Positions 1 to 6,035 of a stretch of 12,432 nucleotides of DNA are shown in pieces. The notes beneath the pieces are model-generated. The model worked only from the letters and a program-made list of their open reading frames with translations, did not search any database and was not told where the DNA came from. The position numbers were made by a program, and so were the translations under genes. Position 1 is the first letter of the stretch. The number at the start of each line of letters is the position of its first letter. Source of the DNA: Oscillospiraceae bacterium (GTDB lineage: Bacteria > Bacillota > Clostridia > Oscillospirales > Oscillospiraceae); assembly GCA_021199595.1 (NCBI GenBank), contig JAJQHT010000181.1, positions 1-12,432 of the forward strand, given 5' to 3'.

Positions 1-35
1 CGGCACGGCACGGCACGGCACGGCACGGCACGGCA
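1..35. repeat. (CGGCA)7 pentanucleotide tandem repeat at the window edge
   Basis: Seven uninterrupted copies of CGGCA start at the first base, so the array may extend off the left edge. It lies about 130 bases upstream of the surface-protein gene. A CATAAT hexamer, one base from the -10 consensus, sits at 34-39 directly at the array's end. A promoter there would place its -35 region and spacer inside the repeat, but no -35 hexamer is recognisable in it. Pentanucleotide arrays can change copy number by replication slippage. Whether this one does is unknown. Confidence 0.9.
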
Positions 36-76
36 TAATTGCGTCCTGGGACAGGGTCTGCCCTTTTTTGCGTAAC

Positions 77-119
77 AGAGCGTCTTCCGGCGGGGAAACC
101 CCGCGGGGAGGCGCTTTTT
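77..119 (+). terminator. Long terminator-like hairpin in the leader of the surface-protein gene
   Basis: The left arm (77-95) and right arm (99-117) fold into an 18-base-pair stem with three G.U wobbles and one G.G mismatch (89/105), closed by an AAA loop at 96-98. The apical part GCGGGG/CCCCGC is perfect. The stem runs into TTTTT at 115-119, as in a rho-independent terminator. It ends only 45 bases before the start codon at 164. I see no convincing promoter between it and the ribosome binding site, so it is either the terminator of a gene to the left or an attenuator in the leader transcript. Confidence 0.65.
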
Positions 120-163
120 GCGCTTGGAAAATATTGGAAAATTTTTATAGGAGGAGTTTCAAA

Positions 164-2830
164 ATGAAGCAGCGGAAAATAATAACCTGGCTTCTGGTTC
201 TGACCATGGCGCTGTCTCTGTTCTCCGCCGCCGCGTTTGCGGACGAGCCGGAGGAGGGCGACAGTCCGGCTGCCGGGGAGGCAGCGGGGGAGACCCTAGA
301 AACGGAAGAAGCGGAAGAGGCGGAAGGCGAGGAGCCGGAGGCCGAAGAGGAAGAAGCAGAAGAGGCGGAAGAACCGGCGGAGCCTGCCGAATCAGAGGAA
401 CCGACGGAGCCTGAGGAAGAGGCCGTATCGGAGGAGCCGGCCCTTCTCCTGGGTTCTGCGGCCAACGAAGGCATTTTGCTTGCGTCGGATGATAACACCG
501 CGAATGTCGCGTATATTGGTGATAAAGAGTATACAACCCTGGAAGCTGCGGTAGAAGATGCCAATGCTGCGACCGAGGCTGTCACCATTAAGCTGAATGA
601 TGACGTTGTGGTTACATCAGGCCAGCTCATAACCAACAAAATTGCCGAGATTACGCTGGATTTGAACGGACACAGCATCACGAGAAGTGCGAGTACGGGC
701 TATGTGTTGCAAGTAAGTAATGAAAATGCAACCCTGACGGTGACGGACAGCAGCACAGGCGGGGATGGCGTCATCAGCGGCACCAGCGGCACCGGTGGAA
801 TTTGGAATATCGGAACACTGAATATAGAGGGCGGCACCATTTCCGCCACGGGCGGAACCAGTGGTGCGGTTTATGCCATTAACAGCAGAGGAGGCACCGT
901 TTCCGTCTCCGGCGGGACGATTTCCGCCACAGGCGGCAGCACCAGCTACGGAATTTATCTCAGCGACAACACAGAGGTGAAAGTCACCGATGGCTCTATC
1001 AGCGGCGGAAGTTATGGCATAGCCTGTACCTCCTCAAGCCTTACACATACTCTGACGGTTAGCGGAGGAAGCATTACAAGCAATCAATCCTATGGTATTT
1101 TGTTGCAGAACGGTAAAATTACAATCACCGGCGGTGAGATTACCAGTACAAGTTCACGCGGCGTTGAATTAGAAGGAGGTACCTTTTCCATGTCCGGGGG
1201 CAGCGTCAGCGGCACTTATGGTGTGAGTTTATACAGTTGGACATCTGATATCAATGCGGAGATTACTGGCGGAACAATAATTGGCAGTAGCCAATTTGGC
1301 GTATACGCGCAGGGAGACACATCAACATCCTATGTGGTGAATCTAACCATTGACGACACAAATGCTGAGCCGGTCATCAGCGGTACTAGAGCGGGGCTTT
1401 GGGTTAGCAATGGTGCGGTGGTCACAGTAAACGGCGGAACGATTTCCGGCGGGCATGGAATATATGTTGTTGGAAGCTATATAACCGCCACGAAGCTGAT
1501 TGTTGACGGCGAGGTGACGGTGAGCGCTACCAACGCAACTGGTCAGGCTGTCTACGGTATGAACAAAGATGATGGTACGGAACAAAATACAAATACCAAT
1601 GACATGAAAATCACCATCTCAAATGGAACCTACAGCACCCAGGTCGCGTCGGACTTTCTGGCCGATGACGTTACCCAGATTACCTACGACGGTACGGGCC
1701 TCTATTACATAGATACTCCCGCAAACCAAGCCAGCCGCATTGAGGCGCTGATTGCTGACGCAGAGCAGGATCCGGCGGTTAATACTGTTGAAATTACAGT
1801 AACCGACGGCGACCTTGAACTGACAGGTATCAGCACCGCCTCAACGGATGTGCATATTAACAGCACCTCCTCCGGGACGGTGATTGTCAACGGCACGGCA
1901 TTAACAGCGGGCAGTGAAGTGATTTCAATCCATGTGCTGACCCATTACGAGGCCAAAGACGCCGCCTGCACGGAGGATGGAAACGAGGAATACTGGTATT
2001 GCTCGGTCTGCGGAAAATATTTCAGCGATGCAGATGGCACAACTGAAATAACAGACCCAAGCAGTCTCACCCTCTCCGCTTCGGGCCACAGCTATGGCGA
2101 CCCGGTATTTACCTGGGCGGAGGATTACAGCACGGCCACCGCCGCGTTCACCTGTGACGAAGGGGATGGCACCGTGACGGAGAACTGCACGGTGACGAGC
2201 AAGACCACCACCGCCGCCACCTGCACGACAGCCGGGGAGATAGTCTACACGGCCAGCGTTACCTTTGAGGGGCAGACCTACACGGAAACGCAGACTGTTG
2301 CCGTCCCTGCCGCCGGGCACGACTGGGAGACGGAGTATACCGTGGACAAGGCGGCCACCTGCACCACCGAGGGCAGCCAGTCCATCCACTGCAAGAATTG
2401 CGACGAGGTGAAGGACAGCCAGGTCATCCCCGCCACGGGCCACAGCTATGGCGAGGCGGTGTTCACCTGGTCGGAGGACGGAAAATCTGCCGTGGTGGGC
2501 TTCACCTGCGAGACCTGCGGCGACATTCAGTCGGTGATAGCCACGATAACGTCCGAGGTCAAGACCGCCGCGACGGAGACCGAGGCGGGTGTGACGGTCT
2601 ATACTGCTACCGTCACCTTTAACGGCGTGGAGTACACGGCCACGAAGGAGCTGGCGGACATCCCGGCCACCGGCACGTCAGCGGGTACGACGCCCACCGC
2701 AAGCCCCGCTAACAAGGCCCCGACCACCGGCGACGAGTCCAGCCCGATCCTCTGGGCGCTTCTGCTCACCGTATGCGCCGCCGCCCTTTGCGGAGCGCTG
2801 ACCCTGTCCCGGAAGGGGAAGGAAAAATAA
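164..2830 (+). CDS. Cell-surface beta-helix adhesin-like protein with sortase-type C-terminal signal
   Basis: This encodes an 888-residue exported protein. The ATG at 164 is chosen because GGAGGAG lies just upstream and the first residues form a signal peptide (basic MKQRK, hydrophobic 7-22, cleavage near AFA-DE at 25-27). An in-frame upstream TTG at 68 has neither property. Residues 28-92 are an acidic Glu/Pro/Ala stretch, typical of a wall-spanning or extended spacer. Residues about 115-500 contain many rungs of the type GGTIS-x-GG, predicting a right-handed parallel beta-helix of pectate-lyase-like shape with no recognisable catalytic motif. Residues about 590-850 hold repeats with a GHSYGxxVFTW motif and CxxC pairs, as in many clostridial adhesins. 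The end is APTTGD, about 20 hydrophobic residues and RKGKEK, a sorting-signal layout with a non-canonical LPxTG-like motif. The likely role is binding host or dietary glycans or matrix at the cell surface. The ligand cannot be told from sequence. Confidence 0.85.
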   Translation: MKQRKIITWLLVLTMALSLFSAAAFADEPEEGDSPAAGEAAGETLETEEAEEAEGEEPEAEEEEAEEAEEPAEPAESEEPTEPEEEAVSEEPALLLGSAANEGILLASDDNTANVAYIGDKEYTTLEAAVEDANAATEAVTIKLNDDVVVTSGQLITNKIAEITLDLNGHSITRSASTGYVLQVSNENATLTVTDSSTGGDGVISGTSGTGGIWNIGTLNIEGGTISATGGTSGAVYAINSRGGTVSVSGGTISATGGSTSYGIYLSDNTEVKVTDGSISGGSYGIACTSSSLTHTLTVSGGSITSNQSYGILLQNGKITITGGEITSTSSRGVELEGGTFSMSGGSVSGTYGVSLYSWTSDINAEITGGTIIGSSQFGVYAQGDTSTSYVVNLTIDDTNAEPVISGTRAGLWVSNGAVVTVNGGTISGGHGIYVVGSYITATKLIVDGEVTVSATNATGQAVYGMNKDDGTEQNTNTNDMKITISNGTYSTQVASDFLADDVTQITYDGTGLYYIDTPANQASRIEALIADAEQDPAVNTVEITVTDGDLELTGISTASTDVHINSTSSGTVIVNGTALTAGSEVISIHVLTHYEAKDAACTEDGNEEYWYCSVCGKYFSDADGTTEITDPSSLTLSASGHSYGDPVFTWAEDYSTATAAFTCDEGDGTVTENCTVTSKTTTAATCTTAGEIVYTASVTFEGQTYTETQTVAVPAAGHDWETEYTVDKAATCTTEGSQSIHCKNCDEVKDSQVIPATGHSYGEAVFTWSEDGKSAVVGFTCETCGDIQSVIATITSEVKTAATETEAGVTVYTATVTFNGVEYTATKELADIPATGTSAGTTPTASPANKAPTTGDESSPILWALLLTVCAAALCGALTLSRKGKEK

Positions 2831-2840
2831 AAGGCACGAA

Positions 2841-2879
2841 AAAAGATATACCAGCCGGTCAACGGTTGGTATATCTTTT
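2841..2879. terminator. Bidirectional intrinsic terminator between convergent genes
   Basis: A 17-base-pair stem (2841-2857 with 2863-2879, one G.U wobble) has a GTCAA loop. The arms begin AAAAGATATACC and end GGTATATCTTTT, so both strands give a U-rich 3' side; the minus-strand reading has six T in a row. It lies just after the stop of the surface-protein gene and beyond the stop of the convergent small gene at 2898, so it can serve both. Confidence 0.85.
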
Positions 2880-2897
2880 CGCTTCGGAAATCTTCTA

Positions 2898-3035
2898 TCA
2901 GAGGCCGTACCTGGCTTGCAGTTCCTTTAGGTGAGAGAGGGCATCCACCACGTTACTCTCTTGAATATTCTTCTCCGCCTCCTTCAACTTGTCGTAAGTC
3001 TCCAGAAGCCATGCTTTTTCTTCATTTTCGCACAT
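2898..3035 (-). CDS. 45-residue charged helical protein, resembling the C-terminal tail of small antitoxins
   Basis: A short minus-strand gene starts with ATG at 3035, preceded by an AAAGAGAG purine run about 11 bases upstream. The product begins MCENEEKAWLLETYDKL and ends DALSHLKELQARYGL. It is almost all charged and Leu/Ala-rich and should form one or two amphipathic helices. The tail, with a D-A-x-x-x-L-K-E-L-x-x-x-Y-G-L pattern, recalls the C-terminal helix of Phd/YefM- or RelB-type antitoxins that contacts a toxin, but there is no DNA-binding N-terminal part and no toxin gene beside it. The frame stays open upstream to 3254, including a hydrophobic segment. Those longer starts lack ribosome binding sites, and the longest would overlap the divergent HD gene. 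I do not recognise a firm family. The gene is probable, its function unknown. Confidence 0.55.
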   Translation of the reverse strand: MCENEEKAWLLETYDKLKEAEKNIQESNVVDALSHLKELQARYGL

Positions 3036-3065
3036 AGTAATCAACTCTCTTTTAATTTTTATTGT

Positions 3066-3094
3066 AACATAATTATGCCACAAATATGCCACAA
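3066..3094 (-). promoter_or_regulatory. Possible promoter of the 45-codon gene
   Basis: Read on the minus strand, TTGTGG (3094-3089) and TATGTT (3071-3066) are separated by 17 bases, giving an expected start near 3059 and a leader of about 24 bases. Both hexamers are imperfect. A TACAAT just downstream (3066-3061) is an alternative -10 but has no well-spaced -35. The -35 lies inside the 11-base tandem repeat. Confidence 0.35.
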
Positions 3095-3095
3095 A
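3074..3095. repeat. Perfect tandem repeat, two copies of an 11-base unit
   Basis: TATGCCACAAA occurs at 3074-3084 and again at 3085-3095 without any mismatch. An 11-base period puts both copies on nearly the same face of the helix, as expected for a pair of regulator half-sites. It overlaps the putative promoter of the small minus-strand gene. Confidence 0.85.
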
Positions 3096-3156
3096 CACAA
3101 CCCCATACACCATAAAAGCGATGGTGATGTCCAAAAGCGTTCCACACCGATGCAAA

Positions 3157-3174
3157 AACGTGATAAACGTGATA
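3157..3174. repeat. Perfect tandem repeat, two copies of a 9-base unit
   Basis: AACGTGATA occurs at 3157-3165 and 3166-3174. The second copy runs into TACAAT (3173-3178), a plausible -10 box for the HD-domain gene, although no good -35 is seen 16-18 bases upstream. It may be an operator or simply a short duplication. Confidence 0.8.
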
Positions 3175-3185
3175 CAATAAAAGCG

Positions 3186-3203
3186 TCCGGCCCGGGGGCC
3201 GGA
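3186..3203 (+). other. GC-rich hairpin in the leader of the HD-domain gene
   Basis: TCCGGCC at 3186-3192 pairs perfectly with GGCCGGA at 3197-3203 around a four-base loop. It lies between the putative -10 (3173-3178) and the ribosome binding site (GAGGT, 3216-3220), so it would be in the 5' leader. There is no T tract, so it is not a terminator. It could affect translation or mRNA stability. Confidence 0.5.
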
Positions 3204-3229
3204 AATTGAGGAAACGAGGTGCGCGGGGC

Positions 3230-3823
3230 ATGAACACAGACGAGCGGCTGTCAAAGCAGATAGATTTTATTCTGGAGCTGGACAAGGAGAAAAATATTTT
3301 TCGTCAGACCCATCTGTCCGGCCAGGGCCGGAACGAGAACGACGCGGAGCACGCCTGGCATATGGCGGTGATGGCCTATGTGCTGCGGGAGTACGCAAAT
3401 GAGCCGGTGGATATTGGCCGGGTCATGCTGATGTGTCTTATCCATGACGTCGTGGAGATTGACGCGGGGGACACCTATGCCTATGACGCGGCGGGACTTG
3501 CCACGCAGCAGGCGCGGGAGGCCGCGGCGAAGGAGCGTATTTATGGCCTGCTGCCGGAGGATATGGGGGCGGAGCTTGCGGCGGTGTTCGATGAATTTGA
3601 GGCGGACGAGACCCCGGAGGCCCATTTCGCGCACGCCATGGACAATTTCCAGCCCCTGCTTTTAAACGACAGCAACAACGGCGGCGATTGGCGCGCCCAC
3701 GGCGTTACCGCCGCCCAGGTCTATGGCCGCCAGGAGCGGACAAAGGCCGGTTCGCAAAAGCTTTATGACGTCACCTGCCGTATTCTTCAGGACAACATCG
3801 AGAAGGGGAACATCAAGCCCTGA
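3230..3823 (+). CDS. HD-domain phosphohydrolase (YfbR/HDDC2-like nucleotidase family)
   Basis: A 197-residue cytosolic protein of about the usual length for the YfbR/HDDC2 group of HD hydrolases, whose studied members are metal-dependent 5'-deoxynucleotidases acting on dNMPs. Visible metal-site residues are His41 (in DAEHAWH), the His72-Asp73 doublet in CLIHDVVEI, Glu76 nearby and a distal Asp138 in HAMDNFQPLL, the expected order H...HD...D. The ATG at 3230 is chosen over an in-frame TTG at 3206 because GAGGT lies nine bases before it and the protein then starts at a typical helical N-terminus (MNTDERLSKQIDFILELDKE). It is transcribed alone, divergent from the 45-codon gene. Family membership is secure; the exact substrate is inference, since HD_3-type proteins differ in specificity. 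Confidence 0.88.
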   Translation: MNTDERLSKQIDFILELDKEKNIFRQTHLSGQGRNENDAEHAWHMAVMAYVLREYANEPVDIGRVMLMCLIHDVVEIDAGDTYAYDAAGLATQQAREAAAKERIYGLLPEDMGAELAAVFDEFEADETPEAHFAHAMDNFQPLLLNDSNNGGDWRAHGVTAAQVYGRQERTKAGSQKLYDVTCRILQDNIEKGNIKP

Positions 3824-3838
3824 TTTTAAATAATAAAC

Positions 3839-3873
3839 CGCGCCGCGCCAAGCATAATGCCTGGCGCGGCGCG
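3839..3873 (-). terminator. Strong intrinsic terminator, mainly for the minus-strand lipoprotein gene
   Basis: A perfect 12-base-pair GC stem, CGCGCCGCGCCA (3839-3850) with its complement at 3862-3873, encloses an 11-base loop. On the minus strand it is followed by GGTTTATTATTTAAAA, a U-rich tail, and it lies 21 bases past the stop of the lipoprotein gene at 3894. The plus-strand side lacks a T run, but the stem may also stop readthrough from the HD gene. Confidence 0.85.
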
Positions 3874-3893
3874 TGGGATATAGATATATCAGT

Positions 3894-5858
3894 TTAAAAG
3901 CTCGGGCCGCCCATGCCGCCGGGCATACCGCCGCCCATGCCGAAGCCGCCAGAGGAGTTTATCACGGCGGAGCTGGTGAAGTCCAGGGTGGTGGATTCCG
4001 TGCCGTAGGTCACGGTGTACACATTGCCCACGGTCATGTCCGGGTGGGAGATGATAAGGCAGGAGAAGGTGTCCTCCATCACGGCGGAGGCGATAATGCT
4101 GCCGTCCTCGTCCAGAATGGTCACTTCCGTTCCGGCGGCCTGGGTGTTCGTTGCCAGAACAGCACAGCATTGCGTGGAGCTGGTGGAAAGGCTCTCCTGC
4201 ATCATGGAGGAGCCTCCGGCAATGACCACGCCGCCGGTGATGACAAACTCGCCGCCGCCATAGTCGATGGCTCCCTCCTGGGTGCTGCCGTCGGTGGAGA
4301 TGATGAGCGTGCCGCCGTCGATATACACGCTGCCGTTGGAATCCAGGCCGTCGCCCACGTTGCTCATGCTGCCGGTTACGACAAGGTGAACGCTGCCTCC
4401 CGTCTGCCGGTAATAGGTGATGCTAGAGCCGCTGATGGAGTCGGTGGAGCTGTCCTCTGTTTCGCCGCTTGCCTCGCCGGATGCGCCGCCGAAACCGCCC
4501 ATGCCCATGGTCTCCGGGCCGTTGGCGTTGATGCCGTCGTTGACCGAGCGGAGGTCTATGTCGCCGCCGTGTATCTCGATGGCGTAAGCCTCTAAACCTT
4601 CAAAGCAGTCGGTGACGGTAATGGTTCCGTCGTTTATCACCAGCATATCATCCGCATGAATGGCGTCGTCGCTGGAGCATATGGTGATGTTGCCGCCGTC
4701 GATGGTGCAAAGCCCAGCGCAGTGGATGCTGTCGTCAGAGGTGTTCAGGTCGAATGTGCCCCCGGAAACGGTAATGTCTCCGTCGCTTTTCAGGCCCTTG
4801 GCGCTGGTGTCGGAGGCGGTCTCCGTTTCGCCGCTGGCCTCGCCGGACGCACCGCCCATGCCGAAGCTCTCTCCGGCGTGGCTGCTGGCGTCTCCGCCGC
4901 CGCCCCCGGCGGTTATCTGGAAGTCACCCCCGGCGATAGTCAAAAGTGTCTCGGCCTGAATGCCGTCGCACCCGGCGTCAATGACGACAGCTCCGGCGCT
5001 GACGGTTACGTTCGTGCCCCGGATGCCATCGTCTGTGGAGAGAATGGAAACGTCCCCGCCGGTGATGGTAATCGTTCCTTCGCTGTCCATGCCGCGCTCT
5101 CCGGCGCTGATGGAAATATTGCCGCCGGTCAGAAGAATATCTCCCGACGCCAGCCGTCCGGCCTGGGCGCACAGGCCGTCTCCGCCGCACTGCACGGTTA
5201 TATTTCCGCCGGAAACGGTCAGCAGGCCAGAGGATTTCAGACCATGGTTTGCCGAAGTGACAGTCACCTGGCCGCTGGAAACAGTGAGAGCCGCTTTGCA
5301 CTGGATGCCGTTGTTGGCTCCTGCTGTGACAGTCAGGCTGCCGCTTCCGGCAATGGTCAGAGCGCCCTTGGAATACAGAGCGGCGGAGGCGGCGCTGTTT
5401 GCTGCCGATGCCCTGTCGGAGAGGGTGTTTTCCGTCCCTGCCTCCAGGGTCAGCAAAACGTCCTCATCAGATTGAATTTCTATAGCGCACTCTCCCGCCT
5501 GGGCGGCGGTGACGCTGGCCCCGGCCAGTATCAGCTCCACCGGGCCGTCCGCATCTACGACCACCTGCCCAGTCAGGGAACCGGTGAGCCGGTATGTTCC
5601 GGCGCTCTCGATGGTCACGACGCCGTTTGCGCAGGAGACGCCCTCCGGCACGCTGGCTGTGGTTCCGTTCAGCACGATCTCGTCCTCAGAGACGGCGAGG
5701 CTTTGCGCGGACAGCACAGCGGCTTCGGCGGTATCCTGCACCGCTGGGGCCTCCGTGACGGCAGTCTCCGCTGATGCGGCATCCTCCCGGGCGCAGCCGC
5801 ACAGCAGCGCCACTGCGAGCGTCAGGGGGAGAAGGGGGATAAGATAATGTTTTTTCAT
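3894..5858 (-). CDS. Carbohydrate-binding beta-helix lipoprotein (Cthe_2159-like)
   Basis: A 654-residue lipoprotein. ATG at 5858 is chosen because GAGGA lies eight bases upstream and the product begins with a lipoprotein signal ending LLCGC, with lipidated Cys22. A start at 5888 would fall at about the transcription start. Residues about 55-560 are regular rungs with SGG/TGG turns and Asp-rich loops (STDDGI, SSDDAIHADD, NDGINANG, GDGLDSNG). This matches the 'carbohydrate-binding domain-containing' family represented by Cthe_2159 of Clostridium thermocellum, a right-handed beta-helix that binds acidic or cellulosic polysaccharide and calcium. No catalytic signature is seen. Gly/Ser/Glu-rich loops at 319-356 and 448-478 interrupt the helix and share GASGEASGETE. 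The C-terminus (about 563-633) looks like a small beta domain, then a Gly/Met-rich tail (GGGMPGGMGG). It is probably a surface polysaccharide-binding protein. Own promoter and terminator; divergent from the secreted protein at 6036. Confidence 0.85.
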   Translation of the reverse strand: MKKHYLIPLLPLTLAVALLCGCAREDAASAETAVTEAPAVQDTAEAAVLSAQSLAVSEDEIVLNGTTASVPEGVSCANGVVTIESAGTYRLTGSLTGQVVVDADGPVELILAGASVTAAQAGECAIEIQSDEDVLLTLEAGTENTLSDRASAANSAASAALYSKGALTIAGSGSLTVTAGANNGIQCKAALTVSSGQVTVTSANHGLKSSGLLTVSGGNITVQCGGDGLCAQAGRLASGDILLTGGNISISAGERGMDSEGTITITGGDVSILSTDDGIRGTNVTVSAGAVVIDAGCDGIQAETLLTIAGGDFQITAGGGGGDASSHAGESFGMGGASGEASGETETASDTSAKGLKSDGDITVSGGTFDLNTSDDSIHCAGLCTIDGGNITICSSDDAIHADDMLVINDGTITVTDCFEGLEAYAIEIHGGDIDLRSVNDGINANGPETMGMGGFGGASGEASGETEDSSTDSISGSSITYYRQTGGSVHLVVTGSMSNVGDGLDSNGSVYIDGGTLIISTDGSTQEGAIDYGGGEFVITGGVVIAGGSSMMQESLSTSSTQCCAVLATNTQAAGTEVTILDEDGSIIASAVMEDTFSCLIISHPDMTVGNVYTVTYGTESTTLDFTSSAVINSSGGFGMGGGMPGGMGGPSF

Positions 5859-5893
5859 TGGATTTGTCCTCGCTTCTTTGAATAACAATTTAT

Positions 5894-5922
5894 AATATAA
5901 TGCCTCATTTTTGTCATGTCAA
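5894..5922 (-). promoter_or_regulatory. Near-consensus promoter of the beta-helix lipoprotein gene
   Basis: On the minus strand TTGACA (5922-5917) and TATATT (5899-5894) are separated by exactly 17 bases. Transcription would begin near 5887, leaving a leader of about 29 bases before the ATG at 5858. This is the best sigma-70-type match in the window. Confidence 0.8.
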
Positions 5923-5944
5923 TGAAATTGCTTAAAATTAGGTA

Positions 5945-5972
5945 TTGTTTTTTTCAGGAAGTCTGCTATAAT
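5945..5972 (+). promoter_or_regulatory. Extended -10 promoter of the secreted acidic protein gene
   Basis: TATAAT at 5967-5972 is preceded by TGC (5964-5966), forming an extended -10. A weak -35 TTGTTT lies at 5945-5950 with a 16-base spacer. The leader would be about 57 bases. The hexamer TGTCAT occurs three times around it (5912, 5980 and 5991), and GTCAT at 5992-5996 can pair with ATGAC at 6004-6008 in the leader. Confidence 0.7.
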
Positions 5973-6035
5973 GAGCGTATGTCATTTTTTTGTCATCATA
6001 TAAATGACTGAAAGTTTGAAAGGAGAAACTACAAC

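Noticed and set aside
68..163. Upstream extension of the adhesin from a TTG at 68
   Set aside because: It would translate through the terminator-like hairpin and bury the signal peptide. The ATG at 164 has a strong ribosome binding site.
1945..2560. CxxC pairs in the adhesin C-terminal repeats read as zinc ribbons
   Set aside because: They sit in a secreted beta-rich repeat protein with GHSYG-type repeats, a known clostridial adhesin style. Intracellular zinc-ribbon function is unlikely.
3036..3254. Longer version of the small minus-strand gene with a hydrophobic N-terminal segment
   Set aside because: The start at 3113 has no ribosome binding site, and the longest form overlaps the start of the divergent HD gene. 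It remains an outside possibility because the hydrophobic stretch is membrane-like.
4656..5774. A 372-codon plus-strand frame (and another at 3873-4595) across the lipoprotein gene
   Set aside because: Both are antisense shadows of a repetitive gene. They lack ribosome binding sites and give low-complexity Ala/Gly-rich translations, while the minus-strand frame has a promoter, lipobox and terminator.
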